Source of the DNA: Pontibacter oryzae
Lineage (GTDB): Bacteria; Bacteroidota; Bacteroidia; Cytophagales; Hymenobacteraceae
Length of the DNA: 64,000 nucleotides
Assembly: GCF_003576375.1 (NCBI RefSeq)
Contig: NZ_QWGE01000004.1
Location: forward strand, 434,001 to 498,000
Direction: 5' to 3'
Both the position numbers and the translations under genes were made by a program. The notes below the pieces were generated by a model that worked only from the letters and a program-made list of their open reading frames with translations, did no database searches and had not been told where the DNA came from. The number at the start of each line of letters is the position of its first letter. The stretch's first letter is position 1. Positions 25,080-32,334 of this stretch are shown piece after piece.

Positions 25080-28000
25080 ATGAGCAAAGTTAAGTTTTGG
25101 AAGAATTGGGATACACATACCAGGTATCCCTATCTTTTTTTATTGCTGTTATGCGCTGCGGCCCTGCTGCTGGGCGTGTTCCATTATTTTACCGGCGAGG
25201 ACGCCGTTTTCCCCTGGGATAAGATAACCGACCTGCAAGTGGTGCCGATGCCTGTAAACGAGGTGACGCGCCTGCTGGAACCCTTTACCCTCTCTGCCGA
25301 CGGCTACCTGCTGTTCGAGCAGTATGATGTGGCCATGGCCGAGGTGCAATCTTGGGCGGCATATGTGCTGCTGGGCATACTTGGCGTGTGCATTGCCTTT
25401 TACACGGCGGCCATCAGTACCATGCGCCAGTTGCCATACTTTGGCGGCATGCTTTTACTGATGCTGTTTCTGGCTACCTTTAACTTCGATTTGCTCGAGA
25501 TTTTTGGGGGTGGCTCCAGCCAAACGGTGTTGCTGCTAAGTATAGCCCTGCTAGCTATTGGGAGTTACGCCTTTCAGGCATTCCTGCAAAATACCAGCTT
25601 TGGCTTGCGCGTGCTGGCCATGCTTGGCATTGTGGCGGTGCTGGGCCTGCTCCTCTACTCAGAAGCCGACTTCCCCGCCGACCTGATTACGCTGCACCTT
25701 GTAAACTATAGCTCTATCGGCCTGTTGGTGGCCACGGTGCTGTTTATACTTTGGGTGAGCTACGAAAACGTAAACGCCCTGCTATGGATAAACACACAGG
25801 CCAGCAAGCCGGAGCGCCGCTTCAGCATGTGGCAGTTCATACTTATCACCTGCCTTTACCTGCTCAGCCTGCTCCTGATCTACCTGCGCCACGTGGGTTG
25901 GCTGCGTGCCGATATCATCTATATTAACGCATACCTTATCCTGCTGCTGTCTACGGTGGCGGGTTTCTGGGGCATGCGCCAGCGCGAGAAAGTATACGGC
26001 AAACTTTTCGCCTTCAGGCCTGCCGGCGCGGTTCTATACCTGGTGTTTGCCACCATTACTTTTCTAAGTATAGGTTACGCCTACGCCACCGCCAACGACT
26101 CGCTCACCAACCTTTTCGATAACTTGGTGGTGTACTCGCACCTGGCTTTTGGCTTCGGCTTTTTCCTGTACGTGATGATCAATTTCGGGCGTTTGCTGGA
26201 GCAGCGCCTGCAAGTATATAAAGTGGTATATGAGCCGCAGAAATTCTCGCTGTTCTCCTTTTTTATATTTAGTGCCGCTATTTGCGCCATCATGGTCATG
26301 CGCACGCAATACCGTGTGTACCTGCACGCGCAAGCTGGCTACTACAGTTACCTCGGCGACCTTTATCGGGCGTCCGGCAACAACATCCTGGCCAAGCCAT
26401 ACTATGAGCAGAGCGATGTGTATGATATCAATAACGTAAAAGCAAACTACAGCCTGGCTGCCATTTACCGGCAGGAGCAGGAGCGCAATAACGAGGTGCT
26501 CCGCATGAAGGATGCCCTGGAAAAGCGCCCTAACCCGAAGCTGTACGTGCGCCTGGCCAACCTATACGACGAAAAGCAGTTCTTCTTCGAGAAGCTGTAT
26601 GTGTTGCAGCAGGGGGCAGAGCGTTTCCCGGAGAGCTCCGAAATCTATAACAACCTGGCGCTGCTTTATGCCCAGACCAGCGTGCAGGATAGCACCGAGT
26701 ATTACTTTAACCTGGCGCAGGAGTTTGCGGGCAACGGCGATTTTGTGCGCAGCAACCGCTTGGCTTACTATACCCGCCAGGCCATGCTGGAGCCTGCCAA
26801 AGCCGTGCTCGAAGAGTCTCTGAAGGGCAAGTATAAAGCGCTGCGCAGCAACCAAGCCGTGCTGCGCCAACTTCTGGGCCTCGACCCGCAGGATAAGGAA
26901 GACTTTATGCCCGACTCGCTGGAGGCCGTGGAAGACTTCACGCTTTTCTATAACCAGACCATCAGCCGACTGAATAAGGGCGATACCACCCGCCTCGAGC
27001 CGATTAGCCGCTACCTTAACTCGCCGGGGAACCAGATTTTCTTTAGCGATTTATACTTCCTGAAAGGGCTGGTGCACCACTATAACGGTTTGCCGCAGGA
27101 GGGCCGGAACACAGTGGAGAACCTGGCCCTGCAAATGGAGGCGCAAAGCGGATATTACTACAACGCGTTAGGGCAATGGATGCTGGAGGAGGAAAACTAC
27201 CGCGCCGCCGCCGCATACTTTAAGCAGGCAAAAGACAGAGGCTACACGCAGGCATTTCTATCGGAAGGGTATGCATTGGCGCTTGCCAACCAGACAAACG
27301 CCGCTGTGGCGGCCCTGGAGGAGGTAGGCTATACGCAAAACGAGGATGCTATTGCTGTGGCCGGCGAGCTGGCAACGCTCCTGCAGCAGGATGTGCAAAC
27401 AGTATTGCAATCGGCCCCGGATAAAGCTAAAGTGCAGTACCTGCTAGCCAAACTCCCAGGTTTAACCGCGGAGCAGGTTGCGCAATTGGTAAATGCCGTG
27501 CAGGAGAAAGAGCTGAAACGGCGTGCCCTGATAGCACAGGTAGATTACTTGCTTGATAAGCAGCGCTGGAAAACCGCCCTGGATGCCATAACGAAGGCCT
27601 CAGAGCAGCTAAAGCCCGAAGGCGAGCTGCGTTCGGCGTTAAACCTGCAGCAACTCAGGCTATGGCTTTATACCGATAATTACGACGCGTTGCTAAACCG
27701 GCTGGATAAGCTATACCTCACTGACCGCGACAAGCGCCATGCTTTATACTTTAAGGCGCGCATTGCCGAGGCCAAAGGGCGCCAGGAAGAAGCCGCCACG
27801 CGTTACGAGCAAGCGCTTAAAATGCTGATTTATGACGAGCAAACGGTACTTGCCGCCGCAGAGTTTTTTAAGAAGTATAAGCCCGACGACGAGACGGCCT
27901 ACAATATTCTGCTGCGCGGGGTAACGTATAATCCGCATGCGGCAGGCCTTTACAAAGCCTATGCGCTGGAAAGCCTTGACCAAGGATTATTTACCTATGC

Positions 28001-28121
28001 CGATCAGGCAGCTGAAACCTTGCGTGGCTTGCTTCCTGCCTCAGAATATGCTACATTTATAGAGAAATTGGAACAAAAGCGTCAGCAAGTGGAGGCACGC
28101 GCCGAAGACTGGCAACTATGA
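25080..28121 (+). CDS. Large multi-pass membrane protein with C-terminal TPR repeats
   Basis: 1013 aa from the ATG at 25080; the frame is open to 25041 but the promoter box at 25058-25065 lies inside that extension. Roughly the first 410 residues hold about nine membrane segments (for example LFLLLLCAAALLLGVF, VLLLSIALLAIGSYAF, LIYLRHVGWLRADIIYINAYLILLL). The remainder is soluble and helical with TPR-like repeats (YYEQSDVYDINNVKANYSLA, SEIYNNLALLYAQTS, ALGQWMLEEENYRAAAAYFKQA, HALYFKARIAEAKGRQEEAATRYEQAL). No catalytic motif is visible and I do not recognise a named family. It may organise a complex at the inner membrane. The ABC ATPase gene follows after 10 bp. Confidence 0.8.
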   Translation: MSKVKFWKNWDTHTRYPYLFLLLLCAAALLLGVFHYFTGEDAVFPWDKITDLQVVPMPVNEVTRLLEPFTLSADGYLLFEQYDVAMAEVQSWAAYVLLGILGVCIAFYTAAISTMRQLPYFGGMLLLMLFLATFNFDLLEIFGGGSSQTVLLLSIALLAIGSYAFQAFLQNTSFGLRVLAMLGIVAVLGLLLYSEADFPADLITLHLVNYSSIGLLVATVLFILWVSYENVNALLWINTQASKPERRFSMWQFILITCLYLLSLLLIYLRHVGWLRADIIYINAYLILLLSTVAGFWGMRQREKVYGKLFAFRPAGAVLYLVFATITFLSIGYAYATANDSLTNLFDNLVVYSHLAFGFGFFLYVMINFGRLLEQRLQVYKVVYEPQKFSLFSFFIFSAAICAIMVMRTQYRVYLHAQAGYYSYLGDLYRASGNNILAKPYYEQSDVYDINNVKANYSLAAIYRQEQERNNEVLRMKDALEKRPNPKLYVRLANLYDEKQFFFEKLYVLQQGAERFPESSEIYNNLALLYAQTSVQDSTEYYFNLAQEFAGNGDFVRSNRLAYYTRQAMLEPAKAVLEESLKGKYKALRSNQAVLRQLLGLDPQDKEDFMPDSLEAVEDFTLFYNQTISRLNKGDTTRLEPISRYLNSPGNQIFFSDLYFLKGLVHHYNGLPQEGRNTVENLALQMEAQSGYYYNALGQWMLEEENYRAAAAYFKQAKDRGYTQAFLSEGYALALANQTNAAVAALEEVGYTQNEDAIAVAGELATLLQQDVQTVLQSAPDKAKVQYLLAKLPGLTAEQVAQLVNAVQEKELKRRALIAQVDYLLDKQRWKTALDAITKASEQLKPEGELRSALNLQQLRLWLYTDNYDALLNRLDKLYLTDRDKRHALYFKARIAEAKGRQEEAATRYEQALKMLIYDEQTVLAAAEFFKKYKPDDETAYNILLRGVTYNPHAAGLYKAYALESLDQGLFTYADQAAETLRGLLPASEYATFIEKLEQKRQQVEARAEDWQL

Positions 28122-28131
28122 AAAATAGCCT

Positions 28132-28860
28132 ATGAGCACCATCATCGAAACCCATGACATCTCCAAGGTATACCGCATGGGAGCGGAGACCATTCACGCC
28201 CTTAAATCGGTATCCATTACCATCGAGCGGGGAGAGTATGTCGCCTTTATGGGGCCGTCAGGCTCCGGTAAATCCACGTTCATGAACATCATCGGGTGCC
28301 TGGATACGCCAACTGGCGGAACCTACATCCTGAATGGGCAGGACGTGAGCAACATGAGCGACAACGAGCTGGCGGAGGTGCGCAATAAGGAAATAGGCTT
28401 CGTGTTCCAGACTTTTAATCTGTTGCCGCGCCAATCTTCGCTAGAGAATGTGGCGTTGCCGCTGATCTATGCCGGTTACAATAAAAGCCAGCGCGAGGAG
28501 AAAGCGCAGCTAGCCCTGGAAAGCGTAGGCCTCGGCACACGCGGCAAGCACAAGCCCAACGAGCTTTCGGGTGGCCAGCGCCAGCGTGTGGCCATTGCCC
28601 GCGCCCTCATCAACGACCCAAGTATCATACTTGCCGATGAGCCGACCGGTAACCTCGATACCAAGACCTCTTACGAGATCATGGAGCTGTTCGAGAACCT
28701 GCACTCCAAGGGCAACACCATCATCATGGTAACGCACGAAGAAGATATTGCCAAGTATGCGCACCGTATCGTTCGCCTGCGCGACGGCCTGGTAGAGTCC
28801 GACACTGTAAATACAGATATTGCCACAGCCTCCAGGCTGCAGGCAGAGCACCAAGGTTAA
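28132..28860 (+). CDS. ABC transporter ATP-binding protein (LolD/MacB type)
   Basis: 242-residue ATPase with Walker [10 protein letters not shown] at residues 41-49, Q-loop [12 protein letters not shown], signature [15 protein letters not shown] and Walker [17 protein letters not shown]. The DEPTGNLD form and length place it in the LolD/MacB/FtsE group that drives mechanotransmission-type transporters rather than nutrient import. No permease gene is adjacent; the upstream TPR membrane protein, 10 bp away, has no FtsX-like domain that I can see. The stop codon overlaps the next ATG (TAATG). Confidence 0.95.
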   Translation: MSTIIETHDISKVYRMGAETIHALKSVSITIERGEYVAFMGPSGSGKSTFMNIIGCLDTPTGGTYILNGQDVSNMSDNELAEVRNKEIGFVFQTFNLLPRQSSLENVALPLIYAGYNKSQREEKAQLALESVGLGTRGKHKPNELSGGQRQRVAIARALINDPSIILADEPTGNLDTKTSYEIMELFENLHSKGNTIIMVTHEEDIAKYAHRIVRLRDGLVESDTVNTDIATASRLQAEHQG

Positions 28861-29408
28861 TGAAGATATACACCAAAACCGGCGATAAGGGCACGACATC
28901 GTTGATCGGTGGTACCCGTGTAGCCAAATCACATTTACGCATTGAGGCCTATGGCACCGTAGACGAGCTCAACTCATACATTGGGCTGGTGCGCGACCAG
29001 GAGGTTAACATCAGCCGCCTCGACGTTCTGAAAGAAATCCAGGACAGGCTCTTTACAATAGGGGCGCTGCTAGCCACCGATCCGGAGAAATCAAAAATGA
29101 AAACCCCGGACCTGCACGAGGAAGACATTGCGCTGCTAGAGCAGGAGATAGACAACATGACGGCCGAGGTGCCGCCGCTCAGGGCCTTTGTGCTGCCAGG
29201 TGGGCATCAGTCGGTGTCTTTCTGCCATGTGGCGCGCTGTGTTTGCCGCCGTGCCGAGCGATTGGCCATAAGCCTGCAAGAGTTTTCGGAGGTAGAGGAG
29301 CTGGTGATAAAATATTTGAACAGACTATCTGACTACCTGTTTGCCCTTTGCCGTAAAATGACGCAGGAGCTCGGGGCTGAGGAAGTAGTCTGGAAGCCAA
29401 GAATGTAG
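28860..29408 (+). CDS. PduO-type cob(I)alamin adenosyltransferase
   Basis: 182-residue enzyme that transfers the adenosyl group of ATP to cob(I)alamin to make adenosylcobalamin. The ATP-binding N-terminus YTKTGDKGTTSLIGG and the conserved helices EAYGTVDELNSYIG and CRRAERLAISL are diagnostic of the PduO/MMAB family. It overlaps the ABC gene by one base, so translation is coupled. The B12 coenzyme is typically used by methylmalonyl-CoA mutase in propionate metabolism, which would fit the propionate-activating enzyme elsewhere in the window, but no mutase is present here. Confidence 0.95.
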   Translation: MKIYTKTGDKGTTSLIGGTRVAKSHLRIEAYGTVDELNSYIGLVRDQEVNISRLDVLKEIQDRLFTIGALLATDPEKSKMKTPDLHEEDIALLEQEIDNMTAEVPPLRAFVLPGGHQSVSFCHVARCVCRRAERLAISLQEFSEVEELVIKYLNRLSDYLFALCRKMTQELGAEEVVWKPRM

Positions 29409-29456
29409 CAACCCTTACCCATACTACCCAACAGGAATTAAAAAAACTAACTTACT

Positions 29457-30530
29457 ATGTCATTAGATCTGTTAACTATACCGGCTGAGTGCGTCACAGA
29501 ATCGCGCATTTCGGAGCTGGATATCAACAACATCGAGTTCGGGAAGATTTTCTCGGACCACATGCTGGTGGCCGACTATAAGGATGGCGCCTGGCAAAAC
29601 CCACAGATACTGCCTTACGGAAACATGTCGCTGAGCCCGGCCACGTCGGCGCTGCATTACGGGCAGGCTATTTTCGAAGGCATGAAGGCATATAAAGATG
29701 CCAACGGCGATATTCTGCTGTTCCGTCCGCTGGATAACTTCCGCCGCCTGAATGTTTCGGCTGAGCGCATGTGCATGCCAGCCATTACCGAGGATATCTT
29801 TATGCAGGGCCTGGAGCAACTGCTTCGTCTGGATGCCGCATGGGTGCCGCCAACTGCTGGTTGCGCACTATACATTCGCCCATTTATGTTCGCTACCGAT
29901 GATTTTATCGGTGTTCGGCCATCATCTAGCTACCGATTCACAATATTCTCTTGCCCGGTAGGCGCTTACTACGGCCAAGCCCTGAAAGTTGCTATCGAGC
30001 CAAGCTTTGTTCGATCTGCTGAAGGTGGAGCGGGTTACGCTAAAGCTGCAGGAAACTATGGCGCTGCCTTGTTGCCAGCCAAGAAAATGCAGGAGAAAGG
30101 GTATCACCAGCTTATCTGGACCGATGCCAAAGAGCATAAGTATATCGAGGAATCAGGTACTATGAACCTGATGTTCGTGATAGATGGCAAACTGATTACA
30201 CCGCCGGTTAGCACCACTATACTTGCCGGTATTACCCGCGATAGCGTGCTTACCCTGGCCCGCGACCTAGGCTATACCGTGGAAGAACGTAAAGTGTCTG
30301 TAGATGAACTTGTAGAGGCGCACAAGGCCGGCAAACTGCAGGAAGCTTTTGGTACCGGTACGGCTGCAACTATCGCACACATTGCCACTATCCATTATAA
30401 CGACATGGATTTGGACCTGCCAGCCGTGGAAGATCGTGAAATCTCTAACCGCATCTCTACGGAGTTGGATAAGATTAAAACCGGCCAGGCGCCGGACCCA
30501 CACAATTGGGTGCACCGCGTTAGCCAGTAA
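29457..30530 (+). CDS. ilvE: Branched-chain amino acid aminotransferase
   Basis: 357-residue fold-type IV PLP aminotransferase that interconverts Leu, Ile and Val with their 2-oxo acids. It belongs to the longer eukaryotic-like BCAT branch: LHYGQAIFEGMKAYK, the PLP lysine Lys196 in GYAKAAGNYG, EESGTMNLMFVI and the late GTAATIAHI phosphate-binding loop are all present. The ATG at 29457 follows a purine- and A-rich leader. A 16-bp-stem terminator follows immediately. It is probably a single-gene unit. Confidence 0.95.
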   Translation: MSLDLLTIPAECVTESRISELDINNIEFGKIFSDHMLVADYKDGAWQNPQILPYGNMSLSPATSALHYGQAIFEGMKAYKDANGDILLFRPLDNFRRLNVSAERMCMPAITEDIFMQGLEQLLRLDAAWVPPTAGCALYIRPFMFATDDFIGVRPSSSYRFTIFSCPVGAYYGQALKVAIEPSFVRSAEGGAGYAKAAGNYGAALLPAKKMQEKGYHQLIWTDAKEHKYIEESGTMNLMFVIDGKLITPPVSTTILAGITRDSVLTLARDLGYTVEERKVSVDELVEAHKAGKLQEAFGTGTAATIAHIATIHYNDMDLDLPAVEDREISNRISTELDKIKTGQAPDPHNWVHRVSQ

Positions 30531-30551
30531 CGTAAAAAGTATAAAAGATTG

Positions 30552-30595
30552 AAATGCTGAAGTATAAGCAATGGTTTATACTTCAGCATTTTCTT
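30552..30595 (+). terminator. Strong intrinsic terminator after ilvE
   Basis: Perfect 16-bp stem (AAATGCTGAAGTATAA at 30552-30567, complement at 30576-30591), followed by TTC-TTG. The stem itself carries the over-represented word AAGTATA. Confidence 0.9.
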
Positions 30596-30624
30596 GTTTA
30601 AAATAATGTATAACCCATTCGCTA

Positions 30625-31702
30625 ATGACAACTGAGCAAGTAAAAGAGTTGAAGGCCAGAGTAGAGGCCTTGAGGAGGTACCTTTGACTACGATGCCAAG
30701 AAAGAGCAGGTAAAGGAAACAGAGACCCAAACCACCGCCCCAAACTTTTGGGACGACCCAAAAGAAGCTGAAAAGATACTGAAAGAGATGAAGTCCGTGA
30801 AAGTATGGACAGATCACTACGAAGAAGTGGAAAAGACAATTTCAGACTTTGAGGTGCTTTTTGATTTTTATAAAGAGGGCGATGTGTCGGAAGAAGACAT
30901 TGCCGCAGAGTATAAAAGTGCCGAAGAGGCCGTAGAAGGGTTGGAGTTTAAGCGCATGCTTAGCGGAGAGGAAGACCAGCTAAGCGCCATTGTGGAGATA
31001 AACCCGGGTGCAGGTGGTACCGAGAGCCAGGACTGGGCCGAAATGCTGATGCGCATGTACATTATGTGGGCCGAGTCTCATGGGTTTAGCGTAAAGCAGC
31101 TGAACTACCAGGCTGGCGATGGTGCAGGTATCCGGTCTGCCACGCTGGAGATTACCGGCGATTTTGCCTACGGCTACCTAAAATCCGAGATTGGCGTGCA
31201 CCGCTTGGTGCGAATTTCCCCATTTGATTCAGGTGGGCGACGTCATACTTCCTTTGCCTCGGTTTTTGCATACCCTGTGGTGGATGACACAATCAACATT
31301 GAGGTAAACCTAAGCGACATAGAGTGGGATACCTTCCGTTCCGGTGGCGCAGGTGGGCAGAACGTGAACAAAGTGGAAACGGCCGTTCGCCTGAAGCACA
31401 AGCCAACAGGCATCGTAATTGAGTGCCAGATTGAGCGCTCGCAGCTCATGAACAAGGAGCACGCCATCCGGATGCTCAAATCCAGGCTCTACCAAATAGA
31501 ACTGGAGAAACGCAACGCCGAACGCGACCGCATCGAGAGCACCAAAAAACGCATTGACTTCGGTTCCCAGATCCGTAACTATGTGCTGCATCCTTACAAA
31601 TTGATAAAGGACGTGCGCACTGGCGTAGAGCGTACCGATGTGCAAAACGTTTTGGATGGCGATTTGGATGAGTACATTAAAGCTTACCTGATGCAAGCAT
31701 AA
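30625..31702 (+). CDS. prfB: Peptide chain release factor 2, programmed +1 frameshift
   Basis: RF2 recognises UGA and UAA stop codons and triggers peptide release. The gene is read as 30625-30684 (20 codons), then shifts +1 at CTT-TGA (in-frame TGA at 30685-30687) and continues from 30686 to 31702, giving about 358 aa. The recoding site is textbook: AGGAGG at 30673-30678, three bases, then CTT TGA C. Downstream, the RF2 specificity tripeptide SPF (RISPFDSGG) and the peptidyl-transferase GGQ ([10 protein letters not shown]) are intact. Low RF2 would favour frameshifting, so synthesis is autoregulated. A 28-bp-stem terminator follows. Confidence 0.97.
30673..30688 (+). promoter_or_regulatory. 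prfB recoding site with internal Shine-Dalgarno
   Basis: AGGAGG-TAC-CTT-TGA-C. The SD-like hexamer lies three bases before the slippery CTT codon, the same spacing as in E. coli prfB. The in-frame TGA is followed by C, the weak-termination context that promotes the shift. Confidence 0.95.
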
Positions 31703-31708
31703 AGCTTC

Positions 31709-31770
31709 AGAAGACTGTAAACGAAGAAAGGCACCCGTAAAAGGGTGCCTTTCTTCGTTTACAGTCTTCT
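31709..31770 (+). terminator. Very long perfect terminator hairpin after prfB
   Basis: A perfect 28-bp inverted repeat (31709-31736 and 31743-31770) with a GTAAAA loop. There is no T-run directly after it, only TTTTTTT about 15 bases later. The length far exceeds ordinary terminators in this window. Confidence 0.8.
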
Positions 31771-31950
31771 AATGTTGATATTTTTTTTAAAAATATTTTA
31801 TGTGTTTTTCCGATATCAAAGTTGGGTGTTATTGTGTTGAAGTTTGAACTTTTAAGTTGCAACGGTAGTAAAAAGTGGCAAATGTCATGAATTTTGACAT
31901 TTGGATTTATAGAAGTATAGCTTGAGTGCGAAATAGAAAAGTATACTTTT

Positions 31951-31997
31951 CCGTTAAGGGCTAATTTTTTGCCATATAACCCCTAACGGGTATTTTT
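31951..31997 (+). terminator. Terminator-like hairpin just before the susC1 promoter
   Basis: A 9-bp imperfect stem (CCGTTAAGGG with CCCCTAACGG) followed by GTATTTTTT. It ends ten bases before the -33 TTG. It could insulate the promoter from upstream transcription or act as an operator. Confidence 0.45.
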
Positions 31998-32006
31998 TAA
32001 GACCTA

Positions 32007-32038
32007 TTGTTTTTGATTTTACAACTGCATATTATTGG
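32007..32038 (+). promoter_or_regulatory. susC1 promoter TTG-N20-TATTATTGG
   Basis: TTG at 32007-32009 and TATTATTGG at 32030-32038, spacing 20 bp. The identical boxes with identical spacing occur before the other two susC genes. The -7 box differs from TAnnTTTG by one base. The implied leader is about 290 nt. Confidence 0.75.
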
Positions 32039-32101
32039 TGCTGAATAGAAGCATACATAGATAATTTAGCTAAAGGTTAGCTACTTCAGATATGTCTGTT
32101 A

Positions 32102-32159
32102 CTGCCACTCTCCTAAGGTTTAGATGTGTCTGTTGTAGAGCGCACCTGCCGAAGAAACC
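32102..32159 (+). promoter_or_regulatory. susC1 leader hairpin core (possible RNA element)
   Basis: Shares with 38370-38426 a near-identical block ending CGCACCTGCCGAAGAAACC and starting CCACTC. Within it, TGYG-n-CT and AG-CGCA can pair around a GTTGTAK loop; one stem position differs as T versus C opposite G, which keeps pairing. It lies about 195 nt before the ATG in both leaders. Confidence 0.6.
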
Positions 32160-32250
32160 ATTTCATTTTCAGATTTACCCTCGCAGGCTTCCCTAAAACG
32201 GTAGCCCATAACGTGGTATAAGTCTAAAAAAAACATTCCTGAAATGTTAA

Positions 32251-32334
32251 TGGCGGAGCTATGTCTTCTACTCAAATTGCAGTGCTAACTACTTATTAAT
32301 CAATCTATATTTCACCTTAAATTTTACACTCATA
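32251..32334 (+). promoter_or_regulatory. susC1 proximal leader with -84 and -21 motifs
   Basis: TGGCGGAGCTATGTCTTCT begins exactly 84 nt before the ATG, and ACCTTAA begins 21 nt before it. Both are at the same distances in the other two susC leaders. The 40-odd bases between them are A/T-rich and probably unstructured. Confidence 0.65.

Larger units (their letters stand above)
31771..32334 (+). other. Gene-free region and susC1 leader
   Basis: 564 bp without a gene. It holds an inverted repeat CAAATGTCA/TGACATTTG (31879-31887, 31895-31903), a second hairpin CCGTTA-A-GGG/CCC-C-TAACGG (31951-31960, 31980-31989) followed by a T-run, the susC promoter (32007-32038), then a predicted leader of about 290 nt with the hairpin core at 32102-32159 and the fixed-position motifs before the ATG. 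Confidence 0.7.

Noticed and set aside
32102..32159. Cobalamin riboswitch, suggested by CCACTC and ACCTGCC words
   Set aside because: The conserved boxes are incomplete and in the wrong order, and no other conserved cobalamin-aptamer boxes are visible.
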